A stretch of DNA of 64,000 nt. Origin: Haloferax massiliensis (GTDB lineage: Archaea; Halobacteriota; Halobacteria; Halobacteriales; Haloferacaceae). Below the pieces are notes generated by a model. That model was not told the DNA's origin. It did not search any database and was given only the letters and a program-made list of their open reading frames with translations. Numbering within the stretch: the stretch's first letter is position 1; each line of letters starts with the position of its first letter. Shown here in pieces: positions 56,345 through 64,000 of this stretch. The position numbers were made by a program, and so were the translations under genes. The stretch lies in assembly GCF_001368915.1 (NCBI RefSeq), contig NZ_CSTE01000002.1:348248-412247 (forward strand), in the 5' to 3' direction.

Positions 56345-58384
56345 ATGCAACACCCAGGACCGCCGCAGTTCATGGCTGTCGGCGAGTCAGTACAACTCGC
56401 ACCTCGCGACCCGGACCCCGACGCAGACTACTCGTGGCGGGTTCGGAGCGCGCCGGTCGCAAGCAGTCTCGAACTCGACGAAGACACCGCAGTCGTGCAG
56501 TTCACGCCCGACGCGGCCGGGCGGTACGTGGTCGAACTCGACGCGCCCGACGTGACGTACACGCTCACCGTCCGCGTCTTCCCCGGTTCCTACCTGCCCG
56601 CCGGCTCGGTCAGGAGCGGCGCGAGCGGGATGAGCGGGATGAGCGGCTACAGCGGACAGAGCGGCTCCGCGCGCCCGACGGGGTCCAGCGGCGGCGCGTC
56701 CGGCTCCGGAAGCGGCGCCGGCGACGCCCAGCGGGGACGGGGCGGTCGGCCGCGCATCAGGCTCGACGCGACCGTCGAGGACGGCGTCGTCGTCGTCCGC
56801 GCCGACCCGCACCCGAACCCCGACAGCGACACCGACCGCGACGACCTCGTGGTCGAGTTCGTCGTCGACGACCGCGACGAGGTGGACGACGCGGCCGTCG
56901 AGACCGACGGCTGGGAGCTCCGCGTCCCGCTTTCGGCGATTGGCGACCGGCTCCGCGTCCACGCCGTCGCCCTCGACGAGACGTACAGCGTCCCCGACAC
57001 CGTGACCGTCGAACGCGAGGCCATCGCCGACGGCGGGGTCGCCGAGGCGGAGACGGAGGCGGTACGGGCCGACGTGACGGGCCACACTGACGGCTCCGGC
57101 GCGCAGGAGGCGTCCGTCTCCGTCTCCCGGCCGAACGACCCGCCGCAGTGGGCCCAAGAGGTGACGCTCTACGAGATTTACGTCCGCGGCTACGCCTCGG
57201 ACGTCGAGGACGCCGACAACACCTTCGAGGCGCTCGAAACGCGGCTCGACTACCTCGAATCGCTCGGCGTCGACTGCCTGTGGCTCACGCCCGTTCTGGA
57301 GAACGACCACGCGCCCCACGGCTACAACATCGTGGATTTCTACGACGTCGCCGAGGACCTCGGCACCCGCGAGGACTACGAGCGGTTCGTCGAGGCCGCC
57401 CACGACCGCGGCATGAAGGTGCTTTTCGACCTCGTGCTCAACCACTCCGCGCGCGCCCACCCCTTCTTCGAGGACGCCTACAAGAACCCCGACTCCGAGT
57501 ACTACGACTGGTACGAGTGGCAGGAGAACGGCGAGCCGGGCACCTACTTCGACTGGGAGTACATCGCCAACTTCGACCACCGGAACCTCGAAGTCCGGCG
57601 CTACCTGCTCGACGCGGTGGACATGTGGGCCGAGGTGGTCGACGGCTTTCGCTGTGACATGGCGTGGGCCGTCCCCGACACGTTCTGGCAGGAGATTCGG
57701 GACCGCGTGAAGGCGAAAGACCCCGAGTTCCTGCTTCTGGACGAGACCATCCCCTACATCGCCGACTTCCACGAGGGCATGTTCGACATGCACTTCGACA
57801 CGACGCTGTACTTCACCCTTCGGCAGGTCGGCCGCGGCGACGAACCCGCAGAGCGCGTCCTCGACGCCATCGAACAGCGGACGCAGGTCGGCTTCCCGGA
57901 CCACGCGTCGTTCATGCTCTACCTCGAAAACCACGACGAGACGCGCTACATCGTCGAGTGCGGCGAGGACGAGGCGCTGGCCGCCGCGGGCGCGCTGTTT
58001 ACGCTCCCCGGCGTGCCGATGGTCTACGGCGGGCAGGAAATCGGCCAGCGCGGCCGCCGCGACGCCCTCGCGTGGGACCACGCCCGCGACGACGTCCGCG
58101 AGCACTACGAGCGACTCATCGAGGTCCGCGACGAGACGCCCGCGCTCCGGCACGACGGGACGTTCCGCCGCATCGACTACGAGGCCGACTCCGACCGCGC
58201 GGTCGCGTTCGTCCGCGACCACGACGACGGCTCGTACCTCTGTGCGCTCAACTTCGCGCCCGGCGCGACCACGGTCGACGTCGGCGACCTCGACGTCGAC
58301 GCGACCGACGTGGTCTCCGGTGACTCGGTCGCCGCCGAGGGCGGCGTCCGCGTCGACGACGTGGTCGTCTGCCCGCTCGCGTAA
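56345..58384 (+). CDS. GH13 alpha-amylase-family glycosidase with N-terminal domains
   Basis: A 679-residue protein. A beta-sandwich (about 1-85), Gly/Ser-rich linker (about 90-130), a second beta domain (about 135-225) and a catalytic barrel from about 265. The catalytic residues Asp438 (GFRCDMAW), Glu467 (LLLDET) and Asp531 (LENHDETR) are present, and LVLNHSARAH carries the family His motif. It cleaves or transfers alpha-1,4-linked glucose. No signal peptide is seen. A TTG at 56333 is an alternative start. It is divergent from the double GH15 gene and 95 bp before the next enzyme. Confidence 0.88.
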   Translation: MQHPGPPQFMAVGESVQLAPRDPDPDADYSWRVRSAPVASSLELDEDTAVVQFTPDAAGRYVVELDAPDVTYTLTVRVFPGSYLPAGSVRSGASGMSGMSGYSGQSGSARPTGSSGGASGSGSGAGDAQRGRGGRPRIRLDATVEDGVVVVRADPHPNPDSDTDRDDLVVEFVVDDRDEVDDAAVETDGWELRVPLSAIGDRLRVHAVALDETYSVPDTVTVEREAIADGGVAEAETEAVRADVTGHTDGSGAQEASVSVSRPNDPPQWAQEVTLYEIYVRGYASDVEDADNTFEALETRLDYLESLGVDCLWLTPVLENDHAPHGYNIVDFYDVAEDLGTREDYERFVEAAHDRGMKVLFDLVLNHSARAHPFFEDAYKNPDSEYYDWYEWQENGEPGTYFDWEYIANFDHRNLEVRRYLLDAVDMWAEVVDGFRCDMAWAVPDTFWQEIRDRVKAKDPEFLLLDETIPYIADFHEGMFDMHFDTTLYFTLRQVGRGDEPAERVLDAIEQRTQVGFPDHASFMLYLENHDETRYIVECGEDEALAAAGALFTLPGVPMVYGGQEIGQRGRRDALAWDHARDDVREHYERLIEVRDETPALRHDGTFRRIDYEADSDRAVAFVRDHDDGSYLCALNFAPGATTVDVGDLDVDATDVVSGDSVAAEGGVRVDDVVVCPLA

Positions 58385-58479
58385 CGTCCGCATACGTCCC
58401 GTTTCAACTTCGCGTAGTCCCCCGATTTCGACTCCACCTCCGATTTCGATTCCGTCCGACCCGACCGACCCGATACACC

Positions 58480-60954
58480 ATGAGCACGAACTCCCCCACG
58501 CCGACCCTGCACGCCGACCGAACCGACGACCTCGCCTCGTGGCACGAGTCGGTCGTCGAGAGCCGCGACGACGACTTCTCGGCCGCCAAGACGCTGACGA
58601 CGAAACTCGGCGCGCACCGCCGCGACGAGGTCGTCGAGTTCGGCTTCTGGACGCCGGACCTCGTCGAGGACGGCGTGCCGGAGGCCGCCGTCGAACTGGA
58701 ACTGCTGACGCCGCCGGCCGACCTCGACCCCGGCGAGACCGACCACCGGCGCGTGACGTTCGACCGCCACCGCGTCCCGACGCGTCGGGTCGGCGAGTAC
58801 CACTGGGCGGCCGTCGAGGGCGTCCGCGCCGGCACGCGCGACACCCTCGGCGCGCTCTATCGTCTCGTCTACGAGGGCGACGACGGCGAGGAGCGAACGG
58901 TTCAGGACCCCGTCGCGTACTCGGTTCCGTTCGGGGCGTTCGCGCCCGCGGAGGTGTACGACCTCGACAGGCTGGACGAGACCCGCGCCGACCGCGCCTA
59001 CTTCGAGGCGCTCGGCACCGACGACGAGCGGGTGGCCACGACCGACGACGGCGGCCTCCCGCGTATCGACCCCGCGACGAGCATGCTCGAAATCCACCCC
59101 GGAACCGCCACGGAACGCGGGTCGCTCGCCGGCCTCGCCGAGGTGTACGAGGGAATCGCCGCGAAACAGCGCGCCGGCGACGACCTCGCCCCGTGGGAGC
59201 GCGCCTTCGCCGGCTACGACGGGATTCAGTTGATGCCCGTCGAGCCGTTGACCGAGAACGAGGCGGAACACGACTTCTGGGCGGTCGCCGACGGCTCGGC
59301 CGGCGAGGTGACGGTCGACGTCGCCCGCCCGGAGATGATAAACTGGGGCTACGACATCGTCGTCAGCGCCTTCTCCGCGCCGAATCCGGCCGTCCTCGAA
59401 ACCGGCCGCCCGGACGAACTCGTCGACTTCATCGCCGCCTGCCACGACCTCCCGCGACCGATAAAGGTCGTCTTCGACATCGCGCTCGGCCACGCCGACA
59501 ACCGCGGCGCGGAACTCCTCTCGGACCGGTACGTCCTCGGCCCGGGGATGTACGGCAAGCACCTCGACTACACCGAACCGACCGCGCGCGCCGTCTTCTT
59601 GGAGATGCAAGAGCGCAAGATGGACTTCGGTGCCGACGGCATCCGGGTCGACGGCGCGCAGGACTTCACCTCCCACGACCCCGAGACGGGCGAGATGTAC
59701 CACGACGACGACTTCCTCGCGGAGATGGACCGCGTGACGCAGGAGGTCGCCGGCACGGAGTACCGGCCGTGGATGGTTTACGAGGACGGGCGGCCGTGGC
59801 CGCGCGAGGACTGGGAACTCGCCTCCTCGTACCGGGCGCTCATCGAACAACACCCCCACTCGTTCCAGTGGTCGCCCATCACCTTCGCCCACAACACCCC
59901 CGCGCTTCTCACCTTCTGGGCGACGAAGTGGTGGCGCGTCCGCGAGGTCGGCGAGTTCGGCGGCAACTGGCTGACGGGCGTCGCCAACCACGACACTGTC
60001 CGCCGGGGGACGCAGATAGACCCGACGGTCGAGTTCAACCAGTCGCCGGTCAACCCCTACCTCGGCGACGACTACCCCGAGACGCTGAGCGAGGCGTACG
60101 ACAACGCCGCGTCGTCGATGCTGTTCCACTGCTTCCTGCCGGGCGTCCCGATGGACTTCGTCCACGCCAACATGCGCGCGCCGTGGGGGTTCGTCCGCGA
60201 CACCGACCCGACGTGGAACGTCAAGGTCGTCTCCGACGAGTCGAAGTTCTGCTACTGGCAGGTGCGCGACGAGGACTTCGAGGACGACCGCTTCTTCCGG
60301 CGCGTGAAGGACCTCGGCTTCGACTCCCGCGAGGGACTGTTGACCTTCATGAACGCCCTCTCGTCGGCGGTCGGCGCGACCGACTACGACCTCGACGTGA
60401 TGGCGGCCATGCTCTCGGCGATGGACCAACCGCTCGGCGACGACCTCTCGGCCGCGGACCTCGAAGCCTACGGCTACGCGTGGATGCGCGACGTGCACGA
60501 CTTCGCGAACCTCGGCCACTGGCGCGACGAACAGGACGACGAGCGGACCGCCTTCCGCCTCGAAACCCGCGAGTTCCGTCACGACCGCCCGTGGCTCCTC
60601 GCCGACCTCGATGCCGACGACGACTACTTCACTTACCGCCACCCGACCGACGGGACGGTCCTCTACTACGGCTTCCGAACCGCGCCGGACAGGGGCGACG
60701 CGACCGACTCGACCGGTGGCGAACAACTGCTCTTCGCCGCCAACATGGAGGGCGTCCCCGTCGAGGTGTCGCCCGCGACCCTCGCCGACGACGCGGCCGG
60801 GGACGCGAACGCGCCGGCCGTCCCGACCGACGGCTGGGAGCCGGCGCTCGTCGCTCCCGGCGTCGAGGAACCAGACGGTTCGACCGCCGCTTCCAATCCG
60901 CTCGCGGTCGAACTCGCCAACGGGGCGGCCGTCGTCTGGCGGCGCGACCCGTAG
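58480..60954 (+). CDS. GH13-like glycosidase
   Basis: An 824-residue protein. A beta-rich N-terminus (1-170) is followed by a barrel with INWGYDIVVSAF, IKVVFDIALGHADNRG, the nucleophile Asp391 in GIRVDGAQD, the proton donor Glu435 in MVYEDGRPW and Asp505 in VANHDT. The C-terminus is acidic. The motifs fit a distant GH13 clan member acting on glucosides; the substrate is not clear. It belongs to the glycosidase cluster and may process the products of the neighbouring enzymes. Confidence 0.8.
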   Translation: MSTNSPTPTLHADRTDDLASWHESVVESRDDDFSAAKTLTTKLGAHRRDEVVEFGFWTPDLVEDGVPEAAVELELLTPPADLDPGETDHRRVTFDRHRVPTRRVGEYHWAAVEGVRAGTRDTLGALYRLVYEGDDGEERTVQDPVAYSVPFGAFAPAEVYDLDRLDETRADRAYFEALGTDDERVATTDDGGLPRIDPATSMLEIHPGTATERGSLAGLAEVYEGIAAKQRAGDDLAPWERAFAGYDGIQLMPVEPLTENEAEHDFWAVADGSAGEVTVDVARPEMINWGYDIVVSAFSAPNPAVLETGRPDELVDFIAACHDLPRPIKVVFDIALGHADNRGAELLSDRYVLGPGMYGKHLDYTEPTARAVFLEMQERKMDFGADGIRVDGAQDFTSHDPETGEMYHDDDFLAEMDRVTQEVAGTEYRPWMVYEDGRPWPREDWELASSYRALIEQHPHSFQWSPITFAHNTPALLTFWATKWWRVREVGEFGGNWLTGVANHDTVRRGTQIDPTVEFNQSPVNPYLGDDYPETLSEAYDNAASSMLFHCFLPGVPMDFVHANMRAPWGFVRDTDPTWNVKVVSDESKFCYWQVRDEDFEDDRFFRRVKDLGFDSREGLLTFMNALSSAVGATDYDLDVMAAMLSAMDQPLGDDLSAADLEAYGYAWMRDVHDFANLGHWRDEQDDERTAFRLETREFRHDRPWLLADLDADDDYFTYRHPTDGTVLYYGFRTAPDRGDATDSTGGEQLLFAANMEGVPVEVSPATLADDAAGDANAPAVPTDGWEPALVAPGVEEPDGSTAASNPLAVELANGAAVVWRRDP

Positions 60955-61221
60955 CCGACGGGAGAGAACTCACCACCAGATTCATACTCTCCGAGTGTTT
61001 TTGGACGTATGTCCATAGTGAAACTCGGTATATTATCGGATAATATGGGTAATATACTCCTTATCTAGTTCAATTCTCTAAACACTCGGTAAGTGTTTAT
61101 GGAGAATTGTGGACAGTACTTTTCTATGATGTCTCTGTGCTATCCGCTACATGATGTTCAAACCAATGCAGAAGAACGGTAGGATTGTACACGATTGTGC
61201 TCCTATTTCGGAGGTTGCTGT
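60955..61221 (+). other. AT-rich leader with two dyads upstream of narK
   Basis: Unlike its surroundings, this 267-bp stretch is AT-rich. It has the perfect dyad ATATTAT-CGG-ATAATAT at 61030-61046 and a second, AATTCTC.TAAACACT/AGTGTTTA..GAGAATT, at 61072-61108. A 27-codon frame (61151-61234) starting [11 protein letters not shown] overlaps the narK start. These could be operators, an RNA switch or a terminator of the glycosidase unit. Confidence 0.6.
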
Positions 61222-62535
61222 ATGGGTCTCGTAAAGATGACCAAGTGGCGAACGCTCCTTCTCGCCACTATCGGGTTCAACTTCTCCTTTCTCATCTGGT
61301 TCTCGTTCGCGCCCTTCACGGGGCCGATGGCGGAGGAGTTCGGGCTTTCGCTCGCCGAAATCGGCATCTTGGCGAGCGCGGCAATCTGGCTCGCGCCCTT
61401 CGGCCGCATCCTCACCGGCTGGCTCTCGGATAAGTTCGGCGCGCCGGTGGTGTTCGCCATCGTCCTCGGCTACGTCGGGGTGTTCTCGATGGCGAGCGCC
61501 TTCGCCGAGAGCTACACCGTGTTCTTCGTCGAGCGCCTCATCGTCGCCACGGCGGGCATCACGTTCGTCATCGGCATCCAGCACGTCTCGGAGTGGTTCG
61601 AAGAGGAGAACCTCGGCATGGCCGAGGGCATCTACGCCGGCATCGGGAACGCCGGGGCCGCCGGCGGTGCGCTCATCCTGCCCCGCGTGTTCGGGGCGGA
61701 CTGGAGCGGCCCGCTGTTCCAGACCAACTGGCGGGCCGCGTTCTTCTACACCGGCATCGTCTCGATTCTGCTCGCGGTCGCCTACTACCTCCTCGGCGAG
61801 GCCGCGGCGAACGACGAGCGCCGGCAGGCGACCGCCGACAACGCGACGCTCAAGCAGTGGGTCCACACCGCCACCCGGTACGGGACCGTCGCCCTCGCGC
61901 TCGCCTACGTCATGAGCTTCGGCCTCGAACTCTCGATGAACGGCTGGCTCGCGACCTACTACCGCGAGGCGTTCAACACCAACAACCTCGTGCTCGCGAG
62001 CACGTTCGCGGCCACGTTCTCCGTCGCGGCCGGCCTGCTCCGTCCCATCGGCGGCTACGTCAGCGACGTGCTGGCGCGCAGGGAGATGGACATCCTGCCC
62101 GTGTTCAAGGGTCGCTACCGCGAACAGTGGACGTTCGTGGCGCTGTCGTTCATCGTCGTCTCCATGCTCGTCATGACGCTCGCCGGCCTCTCGGGGACGG
62201 TCCTCATCGCGGTGGCCGCCGGCTTCATGGTCGGCATGGCCTGCGCGTTCGCCGAGGGCGCTATCTTCGCGCAGGTCCCCGCGATGTTCCCCAACAGCTC
62301 CGGGGCCGTCGCGGGCGTCGTCGGCGGCGTCGGCACCATCGGCGGCATCACCTACCCGCTCGTCTACTCCTCGGTGCTCCTGCCGAACCTGCACGTCGGC
62401 TACGCGCTCGTCGCGGCGACGATGGTTCCCATCGTCCTCCTGAACGCGTGGGTCTACCGCCCGCACATCGCGAAGCGCGCGACCGTGGACGGCTTCCTCG
62501 GCTCGTCGGGCTCGACCGGCCCGGCCGACGACTGA
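61222..62535 (+). CDS. narK: NarK-type nitrate/nitrite transporter (MFS)
   Basis: A 437-residue membrane protein with twelve predicted helices. [15 protein letters not shown] in the first part, [12 protein letters not shown] between helices 2 and 3, and [15 protein letters not shown], the nitrate-transporter signature, are present. [13 protein letters not shown] repeats the second. It moves nitrate or nitrite for assimilation or denitrification; no nitrate reductase gene is in the window. GGAGGT is six bases before the ATG at 61222. A second ATG at 61237 is possible. Confidence 0.85.
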   Translation: MGLVKMTKWRTLLLATIGFNFSFLIWFSFAPFTGPMAEEFGLSLAEIGILASAAIWLAPFGRILTGWLSDKFGAPVVFAIVLGYVGVFSMASAFAESYTVFFVERLIVATAGITFVIGIQHVSEWFEEENLGMAEGIYAGIGNAGAAGGALILPRVFGADWSGPLFQTNWRAAFFYTGIVSILLAVAYYLLGEAAANDERRQATADNATLKQWVHTATRYGTVALALAYVMSFGLELSMNGWLATYYREAFNTNNLVLASTFAATFSVAAGLLRPIGGYVSDVLARREMDILPVFKGRYREQWTFVALSFIVVSMLVMTLAGLSGTVLIAVAAGFMVGMACAFAEGAIFAQVPAMFPNSSGAVAGVVGGVGTIGGITYPLVYSSVLLPNLHVGYALVAATMVPIVLLNAWVYRPHIAKRATVDGFLGSSGSTGPADD

Positions 62536-62607
62536 GCCGCCGACCGCGACGTTTCATTTTTCACCCGACACTCACCGCCCGCGAGCCGCCGGCTCTCGAC
62601 GCTCGCC

Positions 62608-63987
62608 TCAGGCGACGCGCGCGTCGGTCTCGACCGAGACGCCGTCGAGGTAGTCGCCGTCGGGGGCGACCCACTCGCCTTCGGTCCCGCAGTCGGTGGT
62701 CAGCCGGCAGACGCGCGTCTCCGGCGGCCAGACGACGCGCACCTCGCCGCCCGAGCGCGCGACCGACACGGTCTGTCGGTACGTGACCGTCTCGCCGAAG
62801 TCGCCGACGTAGGTCACCGCGAGGTCGACCTCGCTCGCGCCGGGCGGAATCGACAGTCGCTCGGGACCGGCGGCCAGCGGGCGGTTCGTCACGGCCACGC
62901 CGTCGGGCGAAAGCGACCACTCGACGGTCAGGTTCTCGGCCGTCGCGGCGTCGTAGCGGGCGTACCCTTCCTCGGTCTCGACGCGGACCGACGCCGTGTT
63001 CGCCCCCGCGGGCGCGCCGAGCGTCGTCGTCGCGTCGACCCGCTCGCCAGCGAGCACGTCGAGGCGGGTCAGTTCCGGTTCGACCGACTCGGTTGCTCCG
63101 GTCCACGCTCCCCGATAGGTGAATCGATACGGCGTCCGGTTCGTCGCGTCGAGGACCGCGAAGTCCCGTTCGGCCCCGCCGTCGATGGCGTACACCACCG
63201 GGCCGTCGAAGCCGGGGTCGTTGCGGAGCGTCTGGAAGGGATGGGCCGACCAGTCGCCGTAGGGGTCGGGGTGGAAGACGAGAACCTTCGTGTCGTTGCC
63301 CGCGGCGGCCGGGTCACCGGCGACGCCAATGCCGTCGTCACCGCTCCCGACACCGCCGGCATCGACGCCCGGCACAGACGGGGTCAGCGGCGGCCGTTCG
63401 AAGCCGGCGTCGAGGAGCGGTTCGTAGGTCGCCGCGAGGTTCTCCGTTCGGAGCCGGTTTTCGTCGTAGGGGTCCTCGACTGCTCCGACCGTCACGCCGC
63501 CGGCGAACAGCGCCGAGACGAGAAGCACCGAGAAGACGACGCCGCGGGCCTCCGAGGCCGAAAAGCGGCGATGGGCCAGTCGGCGGAGGAGTCGAGCGCC
63601 GGCGACGACGCCGGCCGCGCCGAACACCGCGAGCGGGACGAGCGCGTCGAAGTGGTAGAACGGGCCGAGGAGGTCGATGAGGCCGTTTCGGAGGCCGTTG
63701 TGCGTCCCCCAGAAGGCGGCGTTGCCGACGAGCACCGAGGCGAACACGCCCGCGACGACGCAGGCGAGGGCGTCGTCTGAGAGTTCGGCGAACGCGCGGT
63801 CTCGGCCGCCGAGTCCGTGGTGGCGGCGTCTCGCGCTCCCGCGGAGGTTCCGGCCGGTCTTGTGGCCCCACCAGCGGCGGGCGGTGACGCCGAGACCGAA
63901 CACCGCGGCGACGGTGCCGAGCCAGCCCATCGGCCCCCAGCGCGTCGCGAGCATGTCGAGCGCTTCGACGGCCGTCTCGACGCCCAT
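62608..63987 (-). CDS. Membrane protein with large extracytoplasmic C-terminal region (may be 5' partial)
   Basis: A 459-residue frame. Hydrophobic helices occur at about 20-36, 76-95, 110-135 and 150-172. An extracytoplasmic domain of about 280 residues follows, with KVLVFHPDPYGDWSAHPFQTLRNDPG and a beta-rich tail with three Cys. The frame stays open upstream to the window edge, so the first ATG may be internal and the true N-terminus outside. The end of the helix region resembles a family linked to N-glycosylation flippase (TIGR03663/Agl23-like), but I am not sure. Confidence 0.55.
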   Translation of the reverse strand: MGVETAVEALDMLATRWGPMGWLGTVAAVFGLGVTARRWWGHKTGRNLRGSARRRHHGLGGRDRAFAELSDDALACVVAGVFASVLVGNAAFWGTHNGLRNGLIDLLGPFYHFDALVPLAVFGAAGVVAGARLLRRLAHRRFSASEARGVVFSVLLVSALFAGGVTVGAVEDPYDENRLRTENLAATYEPLLDAGFERPPLTPSVPGVDAGGVGSGDDGIGVAGDPAAAGNDTKVLVFHPDPYGDWSAHPFQTLRNDPGFDGPVVYAIDGGAERDFAVLDATNRTPYRFTYRGAWTGATESVEPELTRLDVLAGERVDATTTLGAPAGANTASVRVETEEGYARYDAATAENLTVEWSLSPDGVAVTNRPLAAGPERLSIPPGASEVDLAVTYVGDFGETVTYRQTVSVARSGGEVRVVWPPETRVCRLTTDCGTEGEWVAPDGDYLDGVSVETDARVA

Positions 63988-64000
63988 GGCGGGCGTATAG

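Overview
This is a high-GC, haloarchaeal chromosome segment, almost certainly from Haloferax or a very close relative. The evidence is an archaeal rRNA operon (16S, tRNA-Ala, 23S, 5S), a TATA-binding protein, an Orc1/Cdc6 initiator with haloarchaeal ORB repeats, an archaeal proteasome alpha subunit, an XPB/Rad25-type helicase, HalX and bacterio-opsin-activator-type regulators, leaderless TATA-to-ATG spacing, and very acidic proteins.

Layout. 1-7 kb (minus strand): a membrane protein running off the left edge, an M48 (HtpX-like) protease, a MaoC dehydratase on the plus strand, TrmJ-like RNA methyltransferase, and a response regulator / histidine kinase / PstS-like lipoprotein set. 7-22 kb: folate genes folP and mptE, a photolyase, a DJ-1/PfpI protein, a superoxide dismutase with an internal 51-residue duplication, an SDR, an MBL hydrolase, thyA-DHFR, a DUF4177 protein, a proteasome alpha subunit, a MOSC protein, an amidohydrolase and tRNA-Glu. 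22-28 kb: an HTH regulator divergent from a second amidohydrolase with paired palindromes between them, a GNAT, YchF and small haloarchaeal proteins. 28.5-30 kb: a secreted repeat protein. 30.3-36.1 kb: the rRNA operon on the minus strand with four candidate promoters. 36-43 kb: TBP, a FilR1-type regulator, Orc1/Cdc6, a replication origin with ten ORB copies around an AT-rich unwinding candidate, and Rad25. 43-48 kb: tRNA-Tyr with a repeated 3' end, ferredoxin, thioesterase, the preQ0 genes queD-queE-queC, a frameshifted methyltransferase and an EamA transporter. 49-61 kb: a hybrid sensor kinase and a glycosidase cluster (double GH15 protein and two GH13-like enzymes). 61-64 kb: a NarK-type transporter behind an AT-rich, dyad-rich leader, and a membrane protein running off the right edge.

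How it works together. The middle of the window is an information-processing hub: rRNA operon, TBP, initiator, origin and Rad25. The rRNA operon and Rad25 are both transcribed away from the origin. Folate and thymidylate genes (folP, mptE, thyA, DHFR) and the preQ0/archaeosine genes are in separate clusters.

Most unusual. No CRISPR array, insertion sequence or prophage is visible. The window instead carries four near-perfect short tandem duplications (153, 149, 121 and 83 bp) in sod, at the 5S end, in the rRNA promoter and at tRNA-Tyr. There is also one inferred 13-bp deletion that frameshifts a methyltransferase. Several of these have short direct repeats at their borders, suggesting microhomology-type rearrangement, strand slippage or an assembly effect.
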